Below are positions 34,725 through 43,714 of a stretch of 58,718 nucleotides of DNA, in pieces (the stretch's first letter is position 1; each line of letters opens with the position of its first letter). The notes under the pieces are model-generated. The model ran no database searches. It saw nothing but the letters and a program-made list of their open reading frames with translations, and was not told where the DNA came from. The position numbers and the translations under genes are program-made. Source of the stretch: Atopobiaceae bacterium (GTDB taxonomy: Bacteria > Actinomycetota > Coriobacteriia > Coriobacteriales > Atopobiaceae); the NCBI GenBank assembly GCA_017545665.1, contig JAFWKQ010000063.1, forward strand, positions 1-58,718, in the 5' to 3' direction.

Positions 34725-35447
34725 ATGCCCACACCACACAACGCCGCACAGCTTGGTGACTTCGCAAAGGTCGTGCTCATGCCGGGTGACCCTTTACGTG
34801 CCAAGCATGTGGCAGAGAATTATCTGGAAGACGCGCGACTCGTAAACGAGGTGCGTGGCATGCTCGCCTACACTGGCACCTATGACGGCATGCCCGTGTC
34901 GGTGATGGGGAGCGGGATGGGCGTGCCCTCAATAGCGATCTATGCACACGAGCTCTTTAACCATTACGGCGTGCAGGCCATCATTCGTACGGGGACGACG
35001 GGTGCCCTGGCTCCCGAGGTCAAGCTTCGCGATGTTATATTCGCGCAAGCCGCCTGCACCGATTCCAACTTTGCCGCGCATTATAGGCTCAAGGGCACGA
35101 TTGCGCCCATCTGCGACTTTGGGCTTCTCCGCCATGGCGTGGAGGTGGCCGAGAAGTACAACATACCCCATCACGTTGGCAACGTGTTCACCACCGACAC
35201 GTTCTATCGGGACGTGGACTACTACAAGGACTGGATCAAGATGGGCGTTCTGAGCACCGAGATGGAGACCTCAGGCCTCTACTGCATTGCCGCCGAGGCG
35301 CACAAGCGAGCGCTCAGCATCCTCACCGTTTCCGATGCGCCCTTGCGAGGCGAGGGCTTGTCGGCAGAAGAGCGCCAGACGGCCTGCACGGACATGGCGC
35401 GAATCGCCCTCGAGGTGGCGCACGACATTGCGAACGGCGTTTGCTGA
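34725..35447 (+). CDS. deoD: Purine nucleoside phosphorylase (DeoD type)
   Basis: Hexameric phosphorylase releasing purine bases and (deoxy)ribose-1-phosphate. Motifs are VVLMPGDPLRAKHVAENYL, MGSGMGVPSIAIYAHEL, RTGTTGAL and the substrate loop STEMETSGLYCIAA. 240 residues, full length. It lies just before a BMP-type nucleoside importer, consistent with salvage of imported purine nucleosides. The Asp of the catalytic SDxL region reads VSDAPLRGE, as expected. Confidence 0.95.
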   Translation: MPTPHNAAQLGDFAKVVLMPGDPLRAKHVAENYLEDARLVNEVRGMLAYTGTYDGMPVSVMGSGMGVPSIAIYAHELFNHYGVQAIIRTGTTGALAPEVKLRDVIFAQAACTDSNFAAHYRLKGTIAPICDFGLLRHGVEVAEKYNIPHHVGNVFTTDTFYRDVDYYKDWIKMGVLSTEMETSGLYCIAAEAHKRALSILTVSDAPLRGEGLSAEERQTACTDMARIALEVAHDIANGVC

Positions 35448-35475
35448 GCTCGCGCAGTGCCCGCAGGACGCGCCA

Positions 35476-35620
35476 GTCGGGACGGAGGGAACTCCACGGC
35501 GCAGTTCGCGAAGCGTCCGCAGGATGAGACGGTCGGGACGGAGGGAACTCCACGGCGCAGTTCGCGAAGCGTTGTTTGAGCACGTGGAGTTCCCTCCGGC
35601 CCGACCGTCCCGACCGTCCC
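35476..35620. repeat. Modular intergenic repeat, family R3
   Basis: A 41-nt unit beginning GTCGGGACGGAGGGAACTCC is perfectly duplicated (35476-35516 and 35532-35572, period 56). It is followed by an inverted partial copy (GTGGAGTTCCCTCCG at 35584, then repeated CCGACCGTCC). The second direct copy and the inverted copy can form a long hairpin. It fills the deoD-BMP gap. Confidence 0.8.
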
Positions 35621-35746
35621 GATACGCACTTCACCCCCACTTGCCGCCAAGAGATTCGTTTCGCTTTTTGAGACCTGCACCCGAGTCGTTAGCGCTATGA
35701 TTGCTATGTAAGTGCATCTTAGCGTGGCACAGGGAAGGGGAGCGGC

Positions 35747-36796
35747 ATGGAACATGCCCAAATGACGCGACGTTCGTTCTTGGCGGTCGCAGGACTGGGA
35801 GCGTTGTCGCTTGCGGGATGTGGAAACATAGGCCACACCTCAAAGAATGAGCCCCGAGTCGTCATGGTTACCAACACGGGCGGTATCAACGATCAGGGCT
35901 TTTGTCAGCTCTCATGGGAAGGCCTCAAGCGATTGCGTGACGATAAGGGCTATGTCGTCTCGTACATAGAGTCCAAACAGGATGCGGACTACTTTACCAA
36001 CTTGGACAAGGGCATAGACTACGACGCGAACTTTGTGTGGGCAATTGGCTTCGACATGGCGGAGGCCGCCTACCTCACCGCCCGCATAAACCCCGACGTG
36101 GACGTGGACTTTGGCATAATTGATGCCAGCACCAACGGCGACCAAAAACTCACCGGAGTGCTGTTTGCCAACGAGGAGCCGTCCTTCATAGTTGGCTACA
36201 TCGCGGGGAGGACCACCAAGACGAACAAGGTGGGCTTCGTAGGCGGCATCCAGTCCGACAACATATACGCCTTTGAGTACGGATACTTGGGAGGCGTTGC
36301 CTATGCGGCGCACGAGCTCGGTAAGAAGATCGGTGTGAATAGCCAATACGCCGAATCGTTTACCGACAGCGCAAAGGGACGATCCATAGCGCAGAAGATG
36401 ATCTCCGATGGTGCCGACATCGTATATCACGCCGCTGGTGGCGTTGGCATTGGCGTCATAGAGGCTGCCAAGGAAGCGGGCAAGTTTGCCATAGGCGTGG
36501 ATATGGACCAGTCCTTCCTCGCTCCCGAAAACGTGCTTACCTCCGCTATCAAACGTGTGGACCAGGCCATATACGAACTTACGCCAAAGCTCATAGCAAA
36601 GGAGATTGCTGGTGGCAAGGATGTGGTGCTCAGACTGAGGGACGGCGACTTCCTGGGCATACCCGAAGAGCATCGCCTCATGCCCGAGGGAGTGTACGAG
36701 GATGCCTTGAAGATTACGGAGAAGATCAAGAAAGGCGAGATCACAGCACCCGCAACCAGGGACGGATACGAGAGGTTTGAGGAGACCTTTGCGTAG
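35747..36796 (+). CDS. BMP family nucleoside-binding lipoprotein
   Basis: Extracellular substrate-binding lipoprotein of an ABC importer. The signal peptide TRRSFLAVAGLGALSLAGC has a lipobox with Cys25; the twin-arginine-like TRRSFL could direct Tat export (inference). Family blocks are VTNTGGINDQGFCQLSWEGL, GRTTKTNKVGFVGG and DGADIVYHAAGGVGIGVIEAAK. 349 residues. AAGGGGAG precedes ATG 35747. Its ATPase and two permeases follow directly, and deoD precedes it, which suggests purine nucleosides as substrate. Confidence 0.92.
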   Translation: MEHAQMTRRSFLAVAGLGALSLAGCGNIGHTSKNEPRVVMVTNTGGINDQGFCQLSWEGLKRLRDDKGYVVSYIESKQDADYFTNLDKGIDYDANFVWAIGFDMAEAAYLTARINPDVDVDFGIIDASTNGDQKLTGVLFANEEPSFIVGYIAGRTTKTNKVGFVGGIQSDNIYAFEYGYLGGVAYAAHELGKKIGVNSQYAESFTDSAKGRSIAQKMISDGADIVYHAAGGVGIGVIEAAKEAGKFAIGVDMDQSFLAPENVLTSAIKRVDQAIYELTPKLIAKEIAGGKDVVLRLRDGDFLGIPEEHRLMPEGVYEDALKITEKIKKGEITAPATRDGYERFEETFA

Positions 36797-36828
36797 GACA
36801 CCACAATACGCAAGAGAGGAAGGTGCAC

Positions 36829-38358
36829 ATGGAGGTAAGCTCCGAGTACGCGGTCCAAATGCACGGCATCGTAAAGCGGTTTGGTGCCTTTACCGCCCTG
36901 GACCACATAGACTTGGACGTGCGCAAGCAAACGGTCCACGCGATCCTAGGCGAAAACGGTGCCGGCAAGACGACGCTCATGAACATCCTGTATGGCCTCT
37001 ATAAGGCCGACGAGGGCAAGACCTATCTCTATGGCGAAGAAGTCGGCATATCGAACCCAACCGAGGCAATCAGGCATGGCATCGGTATGGTGCACCAGCA
37101 TTTCATGCTGGTGGAGAATTTCACGGTAACCGAAAACATCATTCTTGGCGATGAGGTGTGCGGCACAGCTGGCGTCCTGGACATGGGACGTGCCCGCAAG
37201 GAAGTGACGAAGCTCGTCGAGGAGTACGGCTTTGAGGTGGACCCCGATGCCAGAATCCAAGACATCTCGGTGGGTATGCAGCAGCGTGTGGAGATTCTCA
37301 AGGCGCTGTATCGTGGCGCAGAGATCCTGATTCTGGACGAACCCACCGCAGTCCTTACCCCTCAGGAGATCGACAAGCTCATGGAGATCATGGACGGACT
37401 CGTTTCCAAGGGCAAGACGATCATCATAATCACGCACAAGCTCAAGGAGATCATGCGCTCGGCGCACGAATGCTCCATCGTGCGGCGTGGAAAGTACATG
37501 GGTACCGTAGACGTGGCACAGTCGAGCGAGAACGACCTCGCGGCGCGTATGGTCGGTCGAAACGTAAACCTCAAGGTGGAGAAGGCGCCTGCCCATCCAA
37601 AGGATGTCTGTCTCTCCATAAAGGGGCTTACCGTGCGCGATGAGCGTGGCATAGAGCAGGTGCGCGACCTCAATCTAAACGTACGCGCGGGAGAGATCGT
37701 GGGCATCGCAGGAATCGACGGAAATGGCCAGAGCGAGCTGGTGGACGCGATTATGTCGCTTGCCAAGGCGCGGGCCGGCACCATCGAGGTAAAGGGTGTG
37801 GAGGTGCAGAATACCTCGCCGCGCAAGGTCATCGACAGTGGCGTCGCAACGATTCCCTCCGACCGCCATCGCTGGGGCTTGGTGCTTCCCATGATCGTGT
37901 CGGAGAACGCAGTGCTCGAACACCATGGCGACGAGGTCTATGGCAAGGGCATCATGCTCGACTACGACAAGCTCCGCGCCTATACCGAGGAACTCGTCAG
38001 CCAGTTTGACATCCGTCCCGCTGGCTGCGAGGAGGAGCGCATCAGCGGCCTTTCGGGAGGCAATCAGCAAAAGGTGATTATCGCGCGCTCGGTAACGCAT
38101 GCGCCTGACGTGCTCATCGCCTTCCAGCCAACGCGTGGCTTGGACGTGGGGGCAATCGAGTTTGTCCACAAGACGCTTATTGCCGAGCGCGATCGTGGCG
38201 TGGCCATCCTGCTCATCTCATACGAGCTGGACGAGGTGATGGATGTGTCGGACAAGATCGCCGTCATCTACCATGGCCAGATTGTGGGCGAATTTGAGCA
38301 GGGGACGGTGGGCGAGGACGAGCTCGGCTTGCTCATGGCGGGAGGTGGTTCCCAGTGA
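36829..38358 (+). CDS. Nucleoside ABC transporter ATP-binding protein (double ATPase)
   Basis: Two fused ABC domains as in RbsA/YufO. Domain 1 has Walker A GENGAGKTT, the signature-equivalent DISVGMQQRVEI and Walker B LILDEPTAVL. Domain 2 has GIDGNGQSELV, ISGLSGGNQQKVIIARS and a degenerate Walker B (LIAFQPTRGLD), usual for this group. ATG 36829 is well spaced from GAGAGGAAGG; GTG 36823 is an alternative. 509 residues. The permease start overlaps its stop. Confidence 0.93.
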   Translation: MEVSSEYAVQMHGIVKRFGAFTALDHIDLDVRKQTVHAILGENGAGKTTLMNILYGLYKADEGKTYLYGEEVGISNPTEAIRHGIGMVHQHFMLVENFTVTENIILGDEVCGTAGVLDMGRARKEVTKLVEEYGFEVDPDARIQDISVGMQQRVEILKALYRGAEILILDEPTAVLTPQEIDKLMEIMDGLVSKGKTIIIITHKLKEIMRSAHECSIVRRGKYMGTVDVAQSSENDLAARMVGRNVNLKVEKAPAHPKDVCLSIKGLTVRDERGIEQVRDLNLNVRAGEIVGIAGIDGNGQSELVDAIMSLAKARAGTIEVKGVEVQNTSPRKVIDSGVATIPSDRHRWGLVLPMIVSENAVLEHHGDEVYGKGIMLDYDKLRAYTEELVSQFDIRPAGCEEERISGLSGGNQQKVIIARSVTHAPDVLIAFQPTRGLDVGAIEFVHKTLIAERDRGVAILLISYELDEVMDVSDKIAVIYHGQIVGEFEQGTVGEDELGLLMAGGGSQ

Positions 38359-39512
38359 ACGTCTTAATTAAGTTTTTGAAGAGGCCCGTCGCAAGCTCGC
38401 TGTTGGCCATTCTGCTAGGCTTTGCGGTGGCCGCAGCAATTCTTGCCACAACGGGCTTCAATCCCTTCGAGACGTTTGGCACCCTGTTCTATGGCGCGCT
38501 CGGTAAGCCAAAGTACATAACGAACGTCATCATCAAGGCAACGCCCATCCTGCTCACGGGCGTGTCCGTGGCCTTTGCGTTCCAGACCGGCCTCTTCAAC
38601 AGAGGGGGCGAGGGCCAATACGTCCGCGGGACGAGTTGCGCCACCATCGTTGGCGTGACGTGCAACTTCCCCGCGCCCATACAGATTCCGCTGGTGGTGC
38701 TCTCGGGCGCGCTGGGAGGGGCGTTGCTCGGCGCCCTTGTGGGATTCCTCAAGGCGCACTTTGGCATCCATGAGGTCATCACCTCCATCATGACCAACTG
38801 GATCATGCTGTACCTCTGCAACTTCGTCGTCTCTACCGAGGCATTCCACAAGCCGAATTCCAACACTGCGCTTACCGTTAATCCTTCGAGCTACACCATG
38901 GTGCTTCCACAGTGGAAGATGTCGGACGAGGGCATCGACTATCTGCTCAAAGTGCCCTGGCTAAGGGACATCCTCCTGAAGACCGACCTCAATTTTGGCT
39001 TTGTCGTGGCAATATTCGTTGCCGTGTTGGCGGGCATTCTGCTTACGCGCACCAAGCTTGGCTATGAGTTGCGTGCGGTTGGCTTCAATCCTGAGGCGGC
39101 GCGCTTTACGGGCATTGGCGTAAAGAGAAGCGTCGTCACCTGCATGCTCATATCGGGTGGCATCTGCGGTTTGGCAGGCGCCCTCAACATTACGGGCATC
39201 TCGCCTCACACCATCACAACGCTCGCCTCGCAGGAGGGGTACGGCTTCAATGGTCTTTCGGTGGCGTTTATTGCGGGATGCTCGACGGTGGGCTGCATTC
39301 CCGCGAGCTTGCTGTTCAGCGGTCTTACCTATGGCGGCATGACGGTGCAGCAGATGATGGGCGTGCCTTCGGAGATAATCAACATCATGATAGGTGTCAT
39401 CGTCTTCTTCACGGCGCTTCCCGCAATGGCACCCAAGATCGCCACATGGCTCGAGCGTCGCAAAAAGGCAAGGCAATCAATAGATACGGATGCGAATGCA
39501 GGGGAGGCATAG
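38355..39512 (+). CDS. Nucleoside ABC transporter permease 1
   Basis: BPD_transp_2 family permease with about ten hydrophobic helices. Family pieces are FQTGLFNRGGEGQYVRGT, GIHEVITSIMTNWIMLYL, LRAVGFNPEAARFTGI and GYGFNGLSVAFIAG. 385 residues. GTG 38355 overlaps the ATPase stop, with GGAGGTGG upstream. Works with the BMP lipoprotein and the double ATPase. Confidence 0.92.
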   Translation: MNVLIKFLKRPVASSLLAILLGFAVAAAILATTGFNPFETFGTLFYGALGKPKYITNVIIKATPILLTGVSVAFAFQTGLFNRGGEGQYVRGTSCATIVGVTCNFPAPIQIPLVVLSGALGGALLGALVGFLKAHFGIHEVITSIMTNWIMLYLCNFVVSTEAFHKPNSNTALTVNPSSYTMVLPQWKMSDEGIDYLLKVPWLRDILLKTDLNFGFVVAIFVAVLAGILLTRTKLGYELRAVGFNPEAARFTGIGVKRSVVTCMLISGGICGLAGALNITGISPHTITTLASQEGYGFNGLSVAFIAGCSTVGCIPASLLFSGLTYGGMTVQQMMGVPSEIINIMIGVIVFFTALPAMAPKIATWLERRKKARQSIDTDANAGEA

Positions 39513-39513
39513 G

Positions 39514-40431
39514 ATGGACAAGGTCGTTCTTCTTTTGGGCATTACCCTCATGTATTCGACTCCGCTTGTGTTCGGCGCCTTGGGCGGCGTGATCTCGGAG
39601 CGCTCGGGCGTAACGAACATCGGAATCGAAGGCATGATGGTAATTGGTGCCATAACGGCTGCTACCACGAGCTATTTTACCGGCAACCCTTGGCTGGCCT
39701 TCCTGGCTGCGGGTGCGGCCGGCGCCGTTGTTGCCCTTCTGCATGCGGTGGCCTCCGTTTCGTTTGCCGCGGATCAAACGGTCTCGGGCGTGGCCATCAA
39801 CCTTCTTGCGCCTGGCATCGCTCTCTTTTCCTGCCGGCGCTTCTTCGACGGCGGTGCCACGACCCCAATCGTGACCAAGCTCCCCAAGGTCTTCGGTGAC
39901 GGTTGGATGGCCGACACTCCCTGGGCGAACCTCAATGTGAACGTGAGCACGCTCATCGCGTTCTTGGCATGCGTCATCATGTGGTTCGTCCTATATAAGA
40001 CCAAGTGGGGCCTGCGCGTGCGTGCCGTGGGGGAGCATCCCGCTGCAGCCGACACGCTGGGTATCGACGTGTATAAGACCCGTTATGTCTGCGTGCTAGT
40101 TAGCGGCGTGTTGGCCGGCTTTGGTGGCGCATCGGTGACGATTGGCATCATCTCGCAGTTCACGCCCACGGCCATTGCCGGGCAGGGCTTTATTGCCCTG
40201 GCGGCGGTCATATTCGGAAAGTGGACGCCGTTTGGAACCTATGGTGCCTGTCTGCTGTTTGGCGCGACGCAGGCGCTTACGATCATCCTTGGCGGAGGGC
40301 AATCAATAATACCTTCCTCCATTTTGGCGATGTTGCCTTACGTCATGACCATTATCGTGCTGGTGCTCTTCGTGGGTAGGTCCGTAGCGCCTAAGGCAGA
40401 CGGCGTGCCCTACATCAAGGGCAGTCGATAG
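39514..40431 (+). CDS. Nucleoside ABC transporter permease 2
   Basis: Second BPD_transp_2 permease, about eight helices, with TPLVFGALGGVISERSGV, NIGIEGMMVIGA, DQTVSGVAINLLAPGI and LRVRAVGEHPAAADTLGI. ATG 39514 is preferred (GGGGAGG upstream, one base after the previous stop); the open frame from 39490 lies inside permease 1. 305 residues. Last gene of the transport operon. Confidence 0.92.
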   Translation: MDKVVLLLGITLMYSTPLVFGALGGVISERSGVTNIGIEGMMVIGAITAATTSYFTGNPWLAFLAAGAAGAVVALLHAVASVSFAADQTVSGVAINLLAPGIALFSCRRFFDGGATTPIVTKLPKVFGDGWMADTPWANLNVNVSTLIAFLACVIMWFVLYKTKWGLRVRAVGEHPAAADTLGIDVYKTRYVCVLVSGVLAGFGGASVTIGIISQFTPTAIAGQGFIALAAVIFGKWTPFGTYGACLLFGATQALTIILGGGQSIIPSSILAMLPYVMTIIVLVLFVGRSVAPKADGVPYIKGSR

Positions 40432-40465
40432 TCGCCAGCGAGGCGGGGTGGTACGCTTTGTCAGC

Positions 40466-40568
40466 GCCCAACCCCCGCGCTCGTACGCTTCGCATGCGGC
40501 TCCGCGCTCGCTTCGCTCGTTCGTTGCGTGAGTCGCCGCTGCGAACCGTGCGAGCGCGGGGGTTGGGC
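40466..40568. repeat. Long inverted repeat after the nucleoside transporter
   Basis: Perfect 18-bp arms (40466-40483 and 40551-40568, ending CCCCGCGCTCG / CGAGCGCGGGG) flank a 67-nt centre with further small GC-rich stems. It is not followed by a T-tract. It may end the transporter transcript or be another dispersed repeat. Confidence 0.7.
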
Positions 40569-40693
40569 ACGACAGCCTTGGGAGCGCGGAACTAGTATGC
40601 TGTGGACGATTTTTGTGCACGGGGCGGTTTTCAGCGGGTCTACACATTAAATGGTTACCATGGGCGCACTTTATCCGTGCGAAAGGAGCGCCT

Positions 40694-41728
40694 ATGAAAC
40701 GTATCTCATCTCTTGCAAAGCGGGTGGTCGCGCTCATGGCGGCCATAGGAATTGTGTTCGCCAGCATGCCCACTGCGGCGTTCGCGGACTCAAGTCGCGT
40801 GGTTACCATGGGGGCCGACTTGTCTGCCGAGCAGCGTGCGACGGTGCTTAAGTTCTTCGGCCTAACAGAGAATGACCTCAAGAACCTAACGGTGGTAAAC
40901 GTCACCAACCAAGACGAGCGCTCGCACCTCTCCGATTCCATCGACTTGGGAATCATTGGCAACAAGACCTATTCCTGCTCTTACATTCAGCCTACGAACT
41001 CAGGCGGCATCTACGTGCAGACCGCCAACCTCAACTACGTTACCAACTACATGCTCTATAACGCCCTGCAGACGGCTGGCGTAAAGAACTGCAACCTTGT
41101 GGTTACCGCGCCTTTTGAGGTTTCGGGCACAGGTGCCCTTACTGGCGTCTTCATGGCTTATGAGGCCCAGGGCCAAAACCTGGACGATAAAAAGGAAAAG
41201 GTTGCCACCGAGGAGCTGGTTACCACTGCTCAGCTTGGGGAGACCTACGGCGAGGGTGTGGCCGAAGTTGTCTCCGACGTTAAGGACAAGGTCGTGTCCA
41301 AAGGCGGGAACCTTTCCGACGACGACATTCGCGATATAATCCGTCAGACGGCCTCTGCCAAGGGCATTACCCTTTCGGACGAGGACTTGGACAAGCTCAT
41401 GCAGATCATAAAGCGCCTGCAGGAGCTCAACTACGACCCCGATGCGTTTTCCACTACCCTTAAGGACTTTCAGAGCAAGCTCGACGAGGTGACCAAGAAG
41501 GCTCAGGAGAGCGGTGGCATCTTTGAGGCCATCGGGAACTTCTTCAAGGGGATTGCCGACTGGTTTGCCGGACTCTTCAACGGCGGAAAGACGCCGAGCA
41601 CGCAGGAGGTCTCGCAGGGTACGCAGGACTTCTTCAACAACTTCAACACCGACGTGTTCCAGTGGGACGGCGCCAAGCCTGGCTCAAGTTCGAGCTCGAG
41701 TGCCAGCTCAAGCTCTAGCGTGAGCTAA
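40694..41728 (+). CDS. Secreted DUF1002 protein
   Basis: 344 residues from ATG 40694 (AAGGAG upstream). A Sec signal peptide, KRISSLAKRVVALMAAIG plus a hydrophobic stretch, ends near TAAFA-DSS. The mature part begins VVTMGADLSAEQRATVLKFF, typical of DUF1002 (Bacillus YpuA), with VTAPFEVSGTGALTGVFMAYE downstream. The end is a Ser-rich tail of about 15 residues. Function unknown. It appears monocistronic and is followed immediately by a 56-bp palindrome. Confidence 0.9.
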   Translation: MKRISSLAKRVVALMAAIGIVFASMPTAAFADSSRVVTMGADLSAEQRATVLKFFGLTENDLKNLTVVNVTNQDERSHLSDSIDLGIIGNKTYSCSYIQPTNSGGIYVQTANLNYVTNYMLYNALQTAGVKNCNLVVTAPFEVSGTGALTGVFMAYEAQGQNLDDKKEKVATEELVTTAQLGETYGEGVAEVVSDVKDKVVSKGGNLSDDDIRDIIRQTASAKGITLSDEDLDKLMQIIKRLQELNYDPDAFSTTLKDFQSKLDEVTKKAQESGGIFEAIGNFFKGIADWFAGLFNGGKTPSTQEVSQGTQDFFNNFNTDVFQWDGAKPGSSSSSSASSSSSVS

Positions 41729-41754
41729 CGAGGTCGCGAAAGCGGATTGTTTGC

Positions 41755-41810
41755 AACTGGGGGACTGTCCCTTTGTTGTTAGCTAACAACAAAGGGACAG
41801 TCCCCCAGTT
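41755..41810. repeat. Perfect 56-bp palindrome
   Basis: Two 28-nt arms with no loop: positions 41755-41782 are exactly complementary to 41783-41810. Each arm carries CTGGGGGACTGTCCC and TTTGTTGTTAG. It lies 27 bp after the DUF1002 stop and at the very point where a cytidylate-kinase-like remnant begins. A similar GGGAC-G-CCC palindrome occurs at 50209. There is no T-tract on either side. Confidence 0.9.
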
Positions 41811-42395
41811 ATTGCGTAGTGCTCGACAGCGCCTATTGCTCGATGGGCCGCATGGTGGCCGTGCGCGCCTGCGAGCGCGCCGGCTGGAACTACTACGACA
41901 GCCCGATTCTGCTCGACCTCGTGCCCGAGCTCGGTGTGACCATGGATGACGTGGACGCCTTCGAGGCAAAGAGTGCGGCCGAGGGCGCCGATCTGGATGC
42001 CCTGCGCAAGAGCGCGGAGTACGCGCGCATCGCGGATGCCTTTCGGCTCGCGGCCGAGCGCGCGATTGGGGAGGGGCCCTGTCTCATCCACGACCGCGTG
42101 AGCAGGGAGTTCGTGGAAGGCCTAGGAAAGCGGTGCGTTGTCGCCATGACCTATGCCACCGACCGGCCCGCCATGCGCGTGCGCGCAATTCTCACTGCTC
42201 TATGCTGGGCTCAGTGATCCGGCCGTGCTCGATGCCGCTATCGCCTACGAAGACGCGCGTCGTCGGGCGTGGCATGCGCTTGGCGATGGGTCGGGCGCGT
42301 GGGGCGAGCCCGCAACCTACGACCTCATGCTGTGCACCGATGCCATCGGCCGCGACTTTGCCGCCGAGCTGCTTGCGCGCCTGATGCTCGGGTAG
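41811..42395 (+). pseudogene. Cytidylate-kinase-like family protein remnant
   Basis: The readable part resembles cytidylate-kinase-like proteins (PF13189): SMGRMVAVRACERAGWNYYDSPILLDL, then CLIHDRVSREFVEGLGKRCVVAM and ATDRPAMRVRA. The N-terminal P-loop is missing because the sequence starts at the palindrome. A frame change near 42170-42200 moves the C-terminal part (IAYEDARRRAWHALGDG, GEPATYDLMLCTDAIG) into another frame, ending at TAG 42395. Broken by 5' truncation plus frameshift. Family assignment is moderate. Confidence 0.65.
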
Positions 42396-42772
42396 GATGG
42401 CGCGGGGTCCGATTGGGCGAAACGTGCATGCGGCGTGCAAAACCGACTCTTGGATTCGAGCGCCGCATGGCTCAATGTGTCCCGCTCGTCATGCCCGCGA
42501 AGGCGGCATTGCGGTGAACCAGCGGTCGGTTGACGCGATCGGACCACGATTTTCGCCGTGAGCTCGGAGACGCTCGACCAGCTTTCGAGCCTATATCGGC
42601 AAGATCTATGCGGCTAACCGTATGGTGTGGTCGGCCAGGTAAAGCGGCAGATTTAACAAGGGACCATCGAGCGAGAGGTTACGCATCTAAAGGCGTATGC
42701 GCAAAGGCGTCTCGCTTGAGCACTTGTTTGCGTAACACCTTAGTGAGGTAAACTTTACCGCCTCACCCGACA
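42396..42772. other. Gene-free stretch
   Basis: No frame here has family resemblance or a convincing start. Short remnants only. At 42747-42770 a small imperfect inverted repeat (GTGAGG ... CCTCAC) borders the following ATPase remnant. Confidence 0.4.
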
Positions 42773-43290
42773 TTACCTCGACGGGCAGACTTCCCATACG
42801 GACTCCTTGTTCTCCCGGGCGAGCCGTGCGGGAAGCGATTGCCATACCTGTTTGAGCTTTGCATACATTTTGGCACCACCACGCTTGGCAAAACCACACT
42901 CATAAGAATCGAGTAGGTCAGAAGGGATTCTGGCCACCCCTGCCCTCCCCATCCCATTGGCGTGGGTCTGTATCGCCTCGGGCATGCCTTCGACCGCGAA
43001 GTGCGCTCGGAGCTCTTCTTCCAACTGCGACGCAAAGATGTTGGGAACTGATTGAAACCTATCTATCTCTCTGCAGAACCTGTTTAGAATGGCTGACCCC
43101 GTGGCCCGCAAGAACTCCAAAAAAGCCGAGAGTCCCATCTCGCGAAAGGTTACCTTTCCCACGGGGAACGACCCGCTCTCGCGCGAGCGCAACACCAAGA
43201 AGTCACCCGGCGCATGTGACGTCTTGCTCAGGCGCCTCTTCTGCGAAGTACTTGAGCGCGCCTATAACGGCGCGCCATGTCGCCGCGGCG
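42773..43290 (-). pseudogene. AAA/DUF4143 ATPase remnant
   Basis: Reading the minus strand, GALKYFAEEAPEQDVTCAG is followed by a TGA where family members have Ser. LLGVALARE continues in that frame, then a frame change leads into SFPVGKVTF. The second frame runs through ILNRFCREIDRFQSVPNIF and AKMYAKLKQVWQSLPARLA and stops after VWEVCPSR. These blocks match AAA_14/DUF4143 ATPases of about 400 residues. Both ends are missing (no Walker A, no C-terminal wHTH region). Confidence 0.7.
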
Positions 43291-43714
43291 CGATCCTTCG
43301 CGCAGCCCGGCGGGGCAGTAACGAGGGGGTTGTCATGCAAAAGGCAAAATGAGCACAGCTAGCCGACGTGGGCTGCCGTCAGTCGGTATATTACCCGCTC
43401 CCGTTGCCGTCTCCCAAACACTGGATCCGACCCCTTGGTGCAGGTCTGCGGTGGCATGGCAAGCTGGCTAAGTAGCGCGCGATGGCTGCCGAGATTAGCT
43501 GGCAGCTAATGCGTTGACAAAGACCAAATGGTAAATTTTCGAGCATTAGCAGCTCAGACGGCATGTATCCGGCTTGCCGTTTGGTGACTTGATGCCATAT
43601 GTGATCGAAGGGATAAAGACTGCCGTAGGCCTATGCCTTTAGTTGCCCAAGTCCTTAAAGCGTGTGCGTTTATGAGCGGAATGAGAATTACTCCTACCCA
43701 TAAAGGTGGTTGCC
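43291..43714. other. Intergenic stretch with a 17-nt palindrome
   Basis: No coding frame with family resemblance. The perfect palindrome ATTAGCTGGCAGCTAAT (43494-43510) lies next to TTGACA (43514-43519) and a half-site ATTAGCAGCT (43545). This looks like a regulated promoter for the following DUF4230 genes, although I see no good -10 at normal spacing. Confidence 0.4.

Noticed and set aside
43089..43352. Plus-strand 87-codon open frame over the AAA/DUF4143 remnant
   Set aside because: The minus strand matches conserved ATPase blocks over the same positions, so the plus frame is a shadow.
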